A stretch of 64,000 nucleotides of DNA from Polynucleobacter necessarius (GTDB lineage Bacteria > Pseudomonadota > Gammaproteobacteria > Burkholderiales > Burkholderiaceae). Position numbers and translations under genes: made by a program. The notes below the pieces were generated by a model. The model ran no database searches. It had not been told where the DNA came from and saw nothing but the letters and a program-made list of their open reading frames with translations. The stretch is from contig NZ_LT606949.1 of NCBI RefSeq assembly GCF_900095215.1, positions 238,283 to 302,282 on the forward strand. Reading direction: 5' to 3'. Numbering within the stretch: the first letter of the stretch is position 1; each line of letters starts with the position of its first letter. Positions 38,658 to 49,577 of this stretch are shown in pieces.

Positions 38658-40384
38658 GATGCCTCTCCTGTGGCTTTTTCAGCCCCTTCTTTTTTCTTAA
38701 TATTTTCGTTTTTATCTTTATAAGCCGCCTCTTTAAATGGGGCAACTCCTAAGCGACGATAGGTCTCAATAAAAGATTCATCTTCATTACGTTGTGCGAC
38801 ATAGGTGTTAATGACATTGGTCATCACATCGGGGATTGCATCGGCATAGAAAGAGGGGCCAATGACCTTGCCAATTGAAGTGTCATTGCCCTTCTCACCG
38901 CCTAAAGTAATTTGATACCACTCTTCACCGTCTTTATCGACACCCAGCACGCCTATATTGCCTACGTGATGATGGCCGCAAGAGTTGATACAGCCTGAAA
39001 TGTTCAAACTGATATCGCCTAGATCAAACAAGTAATCCAAGTCATTAAAGCGTTCCTGAATGGTTTTTGCAATCGGCAATGATTTGGCGTTGGCTAATGA
39101 GCAGAAGTCGCCGCCTGGGCAGGCAATGATATCGGTAAGCAAGCCTACGTTTTGTATGGCTACTTTTTGCTTTTTAGCTTCTTGCCAGAGCGCATAACGC
39201 TTCGCTTGCTCTACATCGGCCGGCACCAAGTTTTGTTCATGGGTGGCGCGTAATTCACCAAAGCTATATTGATCCGCTAAATCTGCAATTGCATACATCT
39301 GTGCAGTAGTAGCGTCACCAGGGGCAACGGTACCGTGTGGCTTGAGCGACAGAATGACGCTCGCATAACCAGGTACTTGGTGTGGTTTGACATTGCGCTC
39401 TAGCCAGCGCGCGAAAGCGGCTTTATCAGCATCACCTGCATTAGAGAGGATTTGTTCTCTTGTAAGTGCAGGTAAGTTTTTGTACGCAGGCTTAGTGAAG
39501 TGTTTGGCAACCCGATCCCACTCTGCTTTAGTGAAGTGGTCATCGCTATTCTGAATAGGTAACCACTCACCTTCAACTTGACGAGCAAATTCTTCTGGGC
39601 CTAAGGCTTTGACCAAAATCTTGATACGGGCTTTATAAAGGTTGTCTCTTCTGCCAAAGCGGTTATAAACACGCAGTAGGGCGGTGAGATAACTTGGGAG
39701 CACATGCCAAGGCAAGTCTTGTTTGATTAATGAGCCCAGAATAGGTGTGCGACCCATGCCGCCGCCGGCATAGATATTCGCAGTCAGCTCGCCATTATTT
39801 ATATTGGCATTTTTCTTCAGTTCAATGCCTACGTCCTGACACAGCAATACCGTGCGATCTTCTGTAGCGCCGTTTACAGCAAATTTAAATTTGCGAGGCA
39901 AATGCGCAAACTCAGGATGTAAGGTTGACCATTGGCGGAGTAATTCACATACGGGGCGAGTGTCTACATATTCATCACCAGCAACACCGGCAAACGCATC
40001 GCTCGTAATATTACGAATACAGTTACCCGAAGTTTGGATGGCATGCATTTCAACTTTGGCAAGCTCAGCCAAAATATCTGGAGTGTCTTCGAGCGTCACC
40101 TAGTTGTACTGAATATTCTGGCGTGTAGTGAAGTGACCCTAACCACGGTCATACTTTTCAGAGATGAGCGCCAGAGTGCGCAACTGCTTTGCGCTAAATA
40201 AGCCGTACGGAATAGCAACGCGCAGCATATAGGCATGGCGTTGGTGGTACAGACCATTCTGGAGTCGCAAGGGGCGGAATTCTTCCTCGGCCAAGCTGCC
40301 GTCAAGACGTCTTGCAACCTGGTCACGAAATTGGGCAACCCGTTGATCTACAATGGTTTTGTCGATGGAGTCGTATTTATACAC
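38648..40384 (-). pseudogene. cysI: Sulfite/nitrite reductase haemoprotein CysI, two in-frame TAG
   Basis: A single frame of 578 codons interrupted by TAG at 40139-40141 (YDRG, stop, GHFTTRQNIQYN, where Tyr is normal) and TAG at 40100-40102 (IQYN, stop, VTLED, where Trp is normal). The rest is undamaged: TSGNCIRNITSD, GRTPILGS, and the sirohaem/[4Fe-4S] ligands in ACPGGDFCSLA near 39120 and NISGCINSCGHH near 39000. The enzyme reduces sulfite to sulfide with six electrons. Two stops about 80-95 codons from the start leave no useful product unless translation restarts. Divergent from the serine hydrolase gene. Confidence 0.92.
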
Positions 40385-40571
40385 AGCCTTGGATTGTCAT
40401 GTATTTTCAATATTCTTTCCAATACTCAAAAATCCATTCTATATATAACCACATTTCGTATAAAAGGCGAAAACCCGGATTTCCAAAAAAGTCTGCTTCA
40501 ATAGCCCCAGAGGGAGACAAATCCCCAATAAGCGGTATTGAAAACAATAAAAATGGAGACAGCAGAAAACA
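40385..40571. promoter_or_regulatory. Divergent spacer upstream of cysI
   Basis: About 187 bp between cysI (minus) and the serine-hydrolase remnant (plus). It is AT-rich and should contain the cysI promoter. No CysB-type or other operator could be recognised with confidence, and no hairpin is evident. Confidence 0.35.
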
Positions 40572-41847
40572 TTGCAGACAACCAGCCTAATTGCTGGTTT
40601 ATTGGTCAGCGCCATCCTATTTGCGGACGACACTTCAAAAGCCCCTTTACCCTTCAGCGCAACCCCAGGCCAAGGATTTAGCCAGGATGTACTCAAAAGA
40701 ATTGATACCTTTTTTGCGGATCAAATTGCCGCAAATAATATGGCGGGTGCGGTGTTGGCGGTTTCTAAAAACGGCAAGCTCACTATATTTAAGCCATATG
40801 GGTATTTAGATAAAGCCAACAACAAACCTATGGCTACTGATGCTATTTTTAATTGGGCATCCATGACCAAGGTAATGGCTTCAGTAAGTGCTTTGACTTT
40901 TTATGAAGAAGGCAAGTTACCCTTAAATGCGCCGATTTCGAATTGGTTACCACAATTTAAAGAGATGAAAGTCGGCCAAATAGATGCGGACGGAAGACTC
41001 AATTTAGTGCCAGCAAAAAATCCGATCACCGTGCAAGATTTAATGCGGCATACCAATGGTTTAACTTACGGCGGTCGTGGTGCTACCCCAGTTCATAAAA
41101 TGTATCCCGCAGGATCTGCGCCAGCCGCAGTGCAATACAGAGCGCAAGAATTTCTCGACAAGTTAGCAAGCAATCCAATCCATTGTTGTATGAGCCAGGT
41201 ACAGCTTGGGACTACGGCTTTGGCCTGGATGTGCTTGGCATTATTGAAGAAAAAATTGCAGGCAAGCCTTTGGGTGCTGTGATGCAAGAGCGTATTTGGA
41301 ATAAGGCCGGCATGCCAAATACCACTTTTGATCTTGCTGAAAAAGATCGCCCTCGTTTAGCGCCGTCACTTCCTGTAGACCCATTCACTGGTAAGCCGCA
41401 GAAAGTGGATATTCATACGCAGAAAGTGAAGTTTGATTGCGGTGGATCTTGTGCGTATTCAATGGCTGGTGACTATATTCGTTTTGGCCAGATGCTATTG
41501 AATGGCGGAAGTTTAGAAGGTAAGCGCGTACTTGGGCCACAGACGGTTGCATTCATGACATCCAATCACTTACATAAAGATATTAAAAAAATAATGTCAG
41601 CGGTACAGAGCCAGGGCGCGTTGGCTATGGATTTAGCTTGGGTGTTGCCGTACGTACAGATCGAGGGTTATCTGCAATCAATGGTAATGTTGGCGACTTT
41701 ACTTGGACTCGCGCTTATGGAACGATCGTCTGGGCTGACCCTAAAGAGCAAATGGTTGTAGTCATGATGGGTGTGGCACCGGGGGAAATTCGGAGGGTGC
41801 ATCGCGAGCAACTCAATGCAGTGATCTATGGAGCACTAGAGAAATAG
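40572..41847 (+). pseudogene. Serine beta-lactamase-like hydrolase, two frameshifts
   Basis: The N-terminal part, with a possible hydrophobic leader (SLIAGLLVSAILF), contains the nucleophile motif SMTK in FNWASMTKVMAS near 40860 and LMRHTNGLTYGG near 41050. Near 41185 the frame shifts; LYEPGTAWDYGFGLDVLG, CAYSMAGDYIRFGQMLLNGG follow. Near 41635 it shifts again to GLSAINGNVGDFTWTRAYGT and ends at 41847. The protein belongs to the class C beta-lactamase/esterase superfamily, most likely an esterase or peptidase rather than a resistance enzyme. Three frames are needed, so it is not functional. Confidence 0.85.
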
Positions 41848-41897
41848 CTGACTTCATTAGGCATCATATGAGTGAGGTTTTATCACTCTTTAAAATA

Positions 41898-41928
41898 AAC
41901 GCAGTCACTAAGCATGACTGCGTTTTTT
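41898..41928 (+). terminator. Rho-independent terminator
   Basis: A perfect 10-bp stem (AACGCAGTCA / TGACTGCGTT) with a 7-base loop followed by a T run. It lies 51 bp after the serine-hydrolase stop and faces the same way. Confidence 0.85.
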
Positions 41929-42022
41929 ATTATTCAAGTTTTTTCAAATGGGATTGATATGATGCCAATTAGTCGTGGTGCTAATCATTTAAACCTTTAT
42001 TTCCACGGTATTTAAAGAGGAT

Positions 42023-42319
42023 ATGGAAAATCTAGGAGCGCCACTTACGGCCACTCTTGCTGAATTTAGAGATCCCAATAAGTTAATTGCTCGTGCAGGC
42101 AATCGGGTTTTTGTAATTCTGAATCAGAACGAAGTTATCTGGTACTTTGTGCCCAAAGGCAGCGTAGACAATGTTGAATGAAGGGTTGCTTCCGAGAATC
42201 GAGTGATGACTAAGTATAAGTTAGAAAAAATAGACCATGTGATTGATTATCTGAGAGATACATCATTCTTGGGCATTAAAGCCCGTATTCCCGATAATGC
42301 CTATAGAGATTGGCTATAG
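42023..42319 (+). pseudogene. Type II antitoxin-like gene (StbD/prevent-host-death style), in-frame TGA
   Basis: ATG 42023, preceded by AAAGAGG, gives a 52-codon frame with LTATLAEFRDPNKLIARAG and VFVILNQNEVIWYFVP, the pattern of small antitoxins in which an N-terminal strand-helix is followed by VAVLN..PAFY.VP. TGA at 42179-42181 interrupts; the same frame continues with RVASENRVMTKYKLEKIDHVIDY to TAG at 42317, giving a normal size of about 98 codons. No toxin gene is visible beside it. The assignment rests on pattern only and the tail is not well conserved. Confidence 0.45.
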
Positions 42320-42647
42320 ATGCAAAGCCGAGCGTCACAGTCAATACAGAAAATAAGTAATCGATTGTGAGGTAGGTAAAGATGCCAAAATAGCTAAGAG
42401 CTGCCGCTCCTATGAATGCTGCTATTTATCCAAATGCAACAAGCTTAAAGTTTGGGACAAAAGCGCCTAGTGTGATGGCAATAAACACAAGGTATAGATC
42501 TGATACCAGTTGATCTGCCGTAATAAAAATGCTGTTACTGAGGTCTGGGTTGGTAAATTTACCCAACACTGCAATGATTAAGATGGCAGCTAAGATCGCA
42601 AAATTTAGCTGTGCTTTAACTAAAACGGCTTTGAATGGAGTGCTCAT
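42276..42647 (-). pseudogene. Small membrane protein, in-frame TAA
   Basis: The frame from 42647 reads MSTPFKAVLVKAQLNFAILAAILIIAVLGKF and a second hydrophobic segment LYLVFIAITLGAF, then TAA at 42426-42428. The same frame continues with further hydrophobic segments (AAFIGAAALSYFGIF, YLFSVLTVTLGFAS) and ends at TAA 42276. About 123 codons, three to four membrane helices, no recognised family. The 3' end overlaps the antitoxin-like remnant on the other strand. Confidence 0.55.
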
Positions 42648-42678
42648 GCTTTTACCTCTGATTTATGAGGCACTGCCA

Positions 42679-42888
42679 TTAAACACGAGACTCATGCCGA
42701 TCCAAAAAAATGGCAAAGGCAACTAAAACAGTTAAATCACTCTTCTTGAGAAGATGCTCCAGGCTATCCATATAGGCTTCATTACCTCTGCCGAAATAAT
42801 GATCAAAGTGCTTCCAGAAAAGGCGCACTACAACTAGTGGTAAGAGTATTGCAACGATACCCAGAATAACGGTCAATGTGCTGTCCAT
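42679..42888 (-). CDS. Small membrane-anchored protein, unknown
   Basis: 69 residues: one N-terminal membrane helix (LTVILGIVAILLPLVVVRLF), then a polar stretch and a weaker hydrophobic region. It lies 31 bp upstream of the broken small membrane protein on the same strand, so the two probably formed an operon. No family recognised. A truncated longer ancestor cannot be excluded. Confidence 0.45.
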   Translation of the reverse strand: MDSTLTVILGIVAILLPLVVVRLFWKHFDHYFGRGNEAYMDSLEHLLKKSDLTVLVAFAIFLDRHESRV

Positions 42889-43073
42889 GTTAAAGCTCTC
42901 TTTGCTAACAATCTTGATAGATTGGCTGTAAAAGGCTAATGAATACCATTTTTTGTTTTTTGCTCGCTGTAGGGCTCACTTGTGGGTAGTTGATTGGCGT
43001 AATTCTGGCTCAAAGGGCGTTTATTGATACGGTAGAGGCTACTTTTCCAATTCCTTCATTCGAAAGCGCTTAT

Positions 43074-43634
43074 ATGGCCGAACTATCTAACGATCAAATC
43101 CAAGAACTCCGTGCAAAAGTATTGGGCGCTGCTGCAAAAGTTCCTGGTCTCTTAATTGGGCTTGGCATTTTATTTATCGTCTTGGGTATGGTTGGTATTG
43201 CAGGTCAAGCTTTATTTTCTTTTGTCACGGTGAATGTATTGGGTATCTTTTTATTTGCCGGCGGTTTACTGCAAGGCGCTCATGCTTTGAACTCCCATGG
43301 TTGGAAAAGTGTTGGCATGCAACTGATCTTGGCGGCGCTCTATATCGCCGCAGCCATGTTTACTTGGGCTTTCCCAATCCCCGCATTGGAAGTAATTACT
43401 TTGTGGTTGGCCGCAATCTTCTTTGTCACGGGCGCTTTGCGATTAATCGCCGCATTTCAGTATCGCCATTTCCGTGAATGGTTCTGGTTGGTGCTTTCAT
43501 CAGCACTCTCGATCTTGATTGGCTACCCAGAATCCAGTCTTTGGCTTCCTGGTATGTTGATTGCAATTGAACTTTTATTGCAAGGCTGGTCCTTGTTATT
43601 TATGGGCTTGGCAGCACGCTCACTTATTAAATAG
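43074..43634 (+). CDS. hdeD: HdeD-family membrane protein (DUF308)
   Basis: About 187 residues from ATG 43074 (the frame is open from 42990, but the added residues look non-coding). Six hydrophobic segments in two similar halves, with GLGILFIVLGMVGIAG, FAGGLLQGAHALNSHGW and FVTGALRLIAAFQYR, as in HdeD proteins, which are linked to acid resistance in E. coli. Intact amid broken genes. No partner is visible beside it. Confidence 0.83.
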   Translation: MAELSNDQIQELRAKVLGAAAKVPGLLIGLGILFIVLGMVGIAGQALFSFVTVNVLGIFLFAGGLLQGAHALNSHGWKSVGMQLILAALYIAAAMFTWAFPIPALEVITLWLAAIFFVTGALRLIAAFQYRHFREWFWLVLSSALSILIGYPESSLWLPGMLIAIELLLQGWSLLFMGLAARSLIK

Positions 43635-43871
43635 CTAACTAAGTAAGTAAATGAGTCTGCAACAGCAGAGTAAAGGGCTTGCATTATGGCAATGAAACAA
43701 TAGACCTTTACAAGAATTTAGATTTGAAGACAGCGCAGGGAATGAAAAATGCCGCCAAGTCGCCAAAGCTGGGCGCGGCCGAGAAAGCACAATCGAACAA
43801 AGAACTAGAAAGCGCCAACCCCTTGCTAGCTTCTTTGATGGTCAAGGCTAAGTTTAAGTAAATATACATAA

Positions 43872-44937
43872 GTCTCGAAGCAAACAAATTCGTTTGTTCT
43901 GATTGATTTACTGAAGGTCTTCGCGGCCTTATTAATCATTCTCCATCATCTCTCGAGTTATGGACAAATCGCGGAAGATGCACGCCGCGTGCTGCCCGGT
44001 ATAATGACTTGGTTATTTGAATATGGCCGTTATGCCGTACAAATCTTTTTGGTCATGGCGGGCTATTGGCTGCTCAGACTCTGAGTCGCTACGCCAATGC
44101 AAAATTTAATGTGCAGGGCTTGCTCAAGTTGATCCTCAATCGTTACCTGCGTTTGTGTGCGCCTTATGCTGCTGCCTTAATTTTTTACTATTGCATGCGC
44201 TTATATTGCCCGCCTCTGGATAAATGACGAATTTGTCGGTCAATCGGACACACTCTCACAATTTCTAGCACACCTCTTTTTTATCCAGAGCATTCTCGGT
44301 CTCGATTCGATTTCCGCAGGTGCTTGGTATGTGGCTATTGATTGGCAGCCGTATTCAATATTGGCAATCTTGTTTGCATCCTTTCCCAGCTATCGAGCGC
44401 TCATTTGGCTGATGAGCATTTTGGCTGTGAGCTCATTATTGTTTTTCAATCGCTTTGGCGAATATGAGGCGTATTTCATTTACTTCATTGGCTCTTATGG
44501 CTTGGGTGTTTTGGCTTACTTGGTTAGCCGCTTTCAGGACATCGGCGTCCAGCGTTTAGCTAAGGCGGCGCTTATCTTGATCGGCTTGATCATTGCTGCA
44601 GCAGCGTTTCAGCAAATTTGGTTAAGAAATTTTCTCGCTTGGTTTATCGCTCTTACCTTATTTTTTGTGGGGTGATATTCAATATCTCACAGGTCTTATG
44701 CAGAGCAGTCTCTTGAAGGGTATTGCCTGGGGAAGTCAGCGCTCTTACTGCGCTGTTCTGATTCACTTCGCTTTTATTTTGCTGGCCAATACGCTCTATA
44801 TTGCCCTAGGGTGGCATTCGTATGAAAGCGGTGTATTGGCAGCGGGATTAATGCTGGGTGTAGTGGTAGCGAGTGTGATTGCCGCAAATTATGTTTATCG
44901 TTGGATTGAACTACCAGCTAATAAGCTAAAGCTTTAG
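43872..44937 (+). pseudogene. Acyltransferase 3 family membrane protein, broken
   Basis: Begins without a clear start codon at about 43872 with LLKVFAALLIILHHLSSYG (catalytic His) and YAVQIFLVMAGY, then shifts frame near 44070, 44195 and 44325. FFIQSILGLD and AGAWYVAIDWQPYSILAILF are seen in different frames, and the last helices (44665-44937) lie in yet another. The WYVAIDWQ stretch corresponds to the WSLxxE region of the family. It would O-acylate a surface polymer or lipid. This is the second broken acyltransferase 3 gene of the window. Confidence 0.75.
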
Positions 44938-44938
44938 C

Positions 44939-45466
44939 TTAAAGACCCATATCTTTCAGTACGCGAAAGATTTCTCGATAGGCCTTAGGTGGTTTATTTT
45001 GTTCTTTTTCTTTGCGCGCATTACGAATTAAAGTGCGCATATTCTGAATATCCATATCGGGATATTGCTCGATCATCTTGGTAAACGCCTCATCGTTCGC
45101 AATCAGTCTATCTCGATAGCTTTCTAAGAAGTGCAGCTTTGCCATTTCGGCTTTGCTGACACCCTGAATCGCATCTCAACGTTTTTGAATCGCATCTAAT
45201 TCTTCTTCATCCAAAAAGCGCATGAGTTTGCCAAGAGATTGCTTATGGCGGCGAATCGCTTCAAAACTCTTAATGTTGTTTGTCTCTGCAATGGCGGCCT
45301 TAATCGCCTCATCAAGGGAGATAGTCTTTAAGGCGTCACTACTTAAGGCTGCCAATATCTCAACCAGCTTTTGGCGCTCTGTCATTTGGCGCTTTAGCTC
45401 AGACTTACTAGGCCCTTCATCGGCATCCACTACCTTATGGGTGCGATTCTTCTCATTAATATGCAC
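44939..45466 (-). pseudogene. darP: Ribosome-associated protein DarP/YjgA (DUF615), in-frame TGA
   Basis: The frame from 45466 encodes PSKSELKRQMTERQKLVEIL, the DarP N-terminal signature, and IRRHKQSLGKLMRFLDEEE. TGA at 45176-45178 (residues AIQKR, stop, DAIQGVSKAEMAKLHFLE) splits it; the same frame runs on to 44939 with the C-terminal YPDMDIQNMRTLIRNARKE, giving the normal 175 codons. DarP assists late assembly of the 50S ribosomal subunit and is non-essential in E. coli. The likely ancestral codon is TGG. Confidence 0.88.
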
Positions 45467-45577
45467 AGGGTCATTTTAGACGGGTATTCAGGGTTTCTAG
45501 CTGAATTGCCTAATTTCTGTAAATTGGAGGATTTGGTAAATAATAGAGTTTAAAAATAGACGCAAAAAAGTAGAGAC

Positions 45578-47207
45578 ATGAGTAAAACAAGTCAAGCAAA
45601 CACATACGACTACATCATTATTGGGGCGGGCAGTGCCGGCTGTATGTTGGCTAAGCGTTTAACCGAAGACCACAATAAGTCTTGTTGATCGAGGCTGGCA
45701 AGAAGGACAACTACCTCTGGATTCATATCCCAGTCGGCTATTTATATTGCATGGACAACCCGATGGCGGACTGGCGTTTTAAGACTGCTGCTGAAAAAGG
45801 GTTAAATGGTCGCTCATTGCTATATCCGCGTGGCCGTGTTTTCAGCGGCTGCTCATCTATAAACGGCATGATCTATATGCGTGGTCAGGCGGGTGACTAT
45901 GAGTCTTGGGTGCAAGCAACTGGTGATGACTCTGGGTCTTGGGAAAATGCGCTTAAACGTTAAATGTCATTTGAGGATTACCACGGTGCTGCTAATCAAT
46001 GGCACAGCAAAGGTGGTGAGTGGACTGTTTTCTAAGCAACGCTTACGTTGGCCCATCATGGATCGCTTTAAAGATGCTGCTGTAGAGGCGGGTATTCCTG
46101 CATCGGATGACTTTAATCGTGGCGATAACTTTGGTGTGGGTTACTTCGATGTGAGCCAACGTGCTGGTTGGCGCTTAAATACTTTTAAAGCTTTTTTAAA
46201 GGACGCCGCAAAACGTTCGAAACTCACTGTGCTCACAGAAGTGGTAGTGAACAAACTCAAAATTGATCCAGTGACTAAAAATTGTTACGGTGTTGAGTAC
46301 ATCAAGAATGGTCAAGCCCAAGAGGCGCTTTGTGCTACTGAGCGAGGCGGCGAAGTATTGTTAAGCGCTGGCGCGATCGGTAGCGGGCAAATATTGGAGC
46401 GCTCCGGTATTGGCGCCGCTGCACACCTCAATCAATTGGGTATTCCGGTGGTCGCCGATCTTCCAGGAGTTGGCGAGAACTTGCAAGACCATTTGCAATT
46501 GCGCATGGTTTATAAAGTCAGCGGCATTCAAACTTTAAATACCAAAGCCAATACCTTGCTTGGAAAACTTCTGATTGGTTTGGAATACGTTTTCAAGAGA
46601 TCTGGTCCGATGTCGATGGCCCCATCGCAACTAGGCGCTTTTGCTTATAGCTCACCAGAGCAAAAGAGCGCTAACGTGGAGTATCACGTTCAACCACTCT
46701 CACTGTAAAAATTTGGCGAAGACTTGCATTCATTTAACGTATTTACTGCAAGTGTTTGCAATTTACGGCCTACTTCACGAGGTAGTATGCATATTCATTC
46801 CGTTGATCCAGAAGCGCCACCAGTCATTATCCCTAATTATTTATCGACTGATGAAGATCGCAAGGTGGCAGCGGAGTCTTTGCGTTTGACTCGTAAAATT
46901 GTTGAACAATCTGCATTGGCGCCTTATGCCCCTGACGAGTACAAGCCAGATGCAGTATCAATCCGATGCTGATTTAGTCAAGGCAGCAGGTGATATTGCC
47001 ACTACCATCTTTCATCCAGTAGGTACCTGCAAGATGGGACGAGCTGATGATCCGATGGCCGTGCTTGATTCTGAGTTGTGCGTGAGGGGCATTCATCATT
47101 TGCGTGTAGTTGATGGTTCAGCAATGCCAACCGTTACCTCGGGCAATACCGCTGCTCCGACGATGATGATTGCAGAGCGTGTGGCGGAATTACTCACACG
47201 TGAATAA
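45578..47207 (+). pseudogene. GMC-family FAD oxidoreductase (choline-dehydrogenase-like), several lesions
   Basis: ATG 45578 starts with the FAD motif DYIIIGAGSAGCMLAKRL, then a shift near 45680 (LIEAGKKDN in the next frame), TAA at 45961-45963, a shift near 46030, TAA at 46706-46708, and a final shift near 46955. Family motifs between them include YPRGRVFSGCSSINGMIY, LLSAGAIGSGQILERSGIG, GVGENLQDHL and the C-terminal HPVGTCKMG and VVDGSAMPTVTSGNT, with the catalytic His region. Five lesions imply long-standing inactivity. It would have oxidised an alcohol at the membrane or in the cytosol. Confidence 0.88.
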
Positions 47208-48115
47208 GATCCCACAAAAAAGTTATTCGTTACCGGCAAGCCATTTATTGTTGGCATTGGCGATTGTGGCAGTGTGGGGTACAAACTTTGTGGTGATTAA
47301 GTTATCACTGAGCGCTTTTCCACCATTTTTATTCGCAGCGCTTCGCTATACCTTTGCATTTTTGCCGTTGGCGCTATTTATCCATGCCCAAAGTATCTTG
47401 GGTCAATTTATGTATTTATGGAGTCGCAGTGGGAGTTGGGCAGTTCGGCGTTTTATACTTTGCAATCGATGGGCGCATCTCTCCGGGCATTGCCTCGTTG
47501 GTTACTCAGACGCAAGTGTTTTTTACGATCGGTTTCGCGATGTTCTTTGCTAAAGAGCGTTTGCGTAGATATCAAATGCTCGCAGTGATGGTTGCCATGA
47601 CTGGCTTTGGAATTATTGCGCTGCACACTGATGCTAGTACCACCTTCCTTGGTTTAGCTTTAGTGGTGTTTACTGGATTTTGTTGGGGTGTGGCTAATAC
47701 CGTTAGTCGTCGGGCTGGTTCAATCAACATGCTGTCCTATGTTGTTTTGGCTAGCGCTTTTGCGATTCCACCTTTATTTGCCATATCTTTAATCTTTGAG
47801 GGTGGCTGGGGGCACATGAGTGCTTCATTAACCTCTGCGCCAGTAGGGGATTTGGCTGGAGTGCTTTGGCAATCTTTGGCAAATAGCCTCTTTGGTTATG
47901 CTGCCTTGGACTGGTTACTTTCCAAGCATCCAGCGGCTGTTGTGGCGCCTGCGCCATTGTTGGTGCCTATCTTTGGAGTGGGGGCAGCCGCCTATTTCTT
48001 AGCCGAGCCTTTACCTGTATGGAAGATCTTGGCAGCAGGTTTGGTGATTGCTGGATTGGTGATTAACCTCTTTTGGCCCAATATCGAGCGCAGCCTCAAA
48101 CGCCGTTTTTCCTAG
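47200..48115 (+). pseudogene. EamA/DMT-family exporter, frameshifted
   Basis: GTG 47200 overlaps the end of the oxidoreductase. LLLALAIVAVWGTNFVVIKL is the typical first EamA helix. Near 47400 the frame changes, and the next frame gives YGVAVGVGQFGVLYFA, GIASLVTQTQVFFT and the second EamA repeat (VFTGFCWGVANTVSR) to 48115. Ten helices in two repeats are evident. Members export amino acids or metabolites. One indel suffices to explain the damage. Confidence 0.83.
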
Positions 48116-48248
48116 GCTCTTATGACTAATGTAAAACCCTAATGCAACCCCCTTTTTTGTCTTTGTATTAACAGTAAGATGCCTGTTCGTTTGTGTTTTG
48201 CCTATAAAAAGTATTGATTCATTAGCAATTTTTAGGCATGGAGACTTT

Positions 48249-49433
48249 ATGAACATTCGTCATCACATTTTTGCAGTAGCAGCTACTGCAATGCTTGCAA
48301 CCGGGGCTTACGCTGCCGATATCAAACTTGGTGTTTCAGGGTCATTGACCGGCGGCTCCGCCTCTATGGGTGTGAGTATGCGTGATGGTGTGCACCTTGC
48401 CGCAAAAGAGATTAATGCTGCTGGCGGTATCAACGGCAACAAAATCGTTTTGGTTGAGCGCGATGATGAAGCAAAAAATGAGCGTGGCGTGCAAATTGCA
48501 CAAGAGTTGATCAATAACGAAAAAGTGGTTGCAACTCTCGGTTACATCAATACTGGCGTTGCATTGGCTTCACAGCGTTTCTATCAAGATGCGAAGATTC
48601 CAGTGATGAATAACGTTGCTACTGGTTCAGTATTGACTAAGCAATTCCCTAACGCACCAGAAAACTACGTTTTCCGTAATGCTGCGCCTGACAATATCCA
48701 AGCTCCATTGATTGCTAAAGAAGCGGTTGAGAAGCGTGGTTTGACGAAGGTGGCGATTTTGGCTGACTCTACAAACTACGGTCAGTTGGGTCGTGAAGAC
48801 TTGGAAAAGGTTTTGAAGGGTTATGGCGTAACACCAGTAGCAGTTGAGAAATTCAACATTGGTGATGTTGATATGACTTCACAGTTGCTCAAAGCAAAAA
48901 ATGCTGGTGCTGATGTGATTTTGACTTACGCAATTGGACCGGAGTTGGCGCAAATTGCTAATGGTATGGCGAAGTTGGGTTGGAAAAAGCCAATGATTGG
49001 TAGTTGGACATTGTCTATGGCTAGCTTCATTGATACGGCTGGTAAGAATGGCAACGGCGCAACAATGCCACAAACATACATTCAAACCCCATCTACAACA
49101 GCTAAGCGTAAGGCTTTCCAAGAAGCTTATGTGAAAGAGTTAAAACCAAAGAACAACAACATTGCATCTCCAGTTTCTGCAGCGCAATGATATGACTCTG
49201 TTGACCTCTTAGCAGCCGCTATCAAGCAAGCTAATAGCACAGAAGGACCAAAGATTGTTGCGGCATTGCAAGATCTAAAGGCTCCAGTTGATGGTGTTGT
49301 GATTACTTACAACAAGCCATTCTCTGCAACTGATCACGACGCAATCAAGATGAAAGACGTAGTGATGGGTGTAGTTGAAAACGGTCGTGTTGAGTTCTTG
49401 AATGCTGAGGACGCAACTCCTAAGAAGAAGTAA
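48249..49433 (+). pseudogene. livK: Branched-chain amino-acid ABC transporter substrate-binding protein, in-frame TGA
   Basis: ATG 48249 with a Sec signal peptide (cleavage after AYA, about residue 22). IKLGVSGSLTGGSASMGVSM, EINAAGGINGNKI, VERDDEAK and the two-lobe periplasmic fold continue to TGA at 49188-49190 (PVSAAQ, stop, YDSVDLLAAAI). The same frame continues to TAA 49431-49433 with PVDGVVITYNKPFSATDHDA. GGA (Gly) is the likely ancestor of this TGA. Without the last 80 residues the C-terminal lobe is incomplete. First gene of the liv operon. Confidence 0.9.
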
Positions 49434-49497
49434 TTCAACATCAGTAAGCAGGCAAATTCAATCATTATCTTGCACTGCAACATTTGATAAAACCAAG

Positions 49498-49519
49498 CGC
49501 CGCCAAAAAAGCGGCGTTT
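49498..49519 (+). terminator. Hairpin after livK, weak terminator
   Basis: A 6-bp GC-only stem (CGCCGC / GCGGCG) with a CAAAAAA loop and a short T stretch, 64 bp after the livK stop. Placed between a binding-protein gene and its transporter genes, it may attenuate rather than end transcription, giving more LivK than LivH/M/G/F. Confidence 0.6.
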
Positions 49520-49577
49520 GCTTGCAATGTCGGATTCGTTAATAAAATAGTTTTAAGTATCTTTTAGGCCAACAATA

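Noticed and set aside
38648..40384. TAG/TGA readthrough or a recoded genetic code
   Set aside because: TAG, TGA and TAA all occur as internal stops, replace different residues, and appear beside frameshifts. Intact genes in the block use all three normally as terminators.
43679..43861. 60-codon Lys/Ala-rich open frame between hdeD and the acyltransferase remnant
   Set aside because: No motif, no clear ribosome site and an odd composition. It may be a small gene, but I could not support it.
49188..49190. TGA as selenocysteine codon in livK
   Set aside because: No selenoprotein is known in this family and no downstream bacterial SECIS-like stem was apparent; Gly is expected here.
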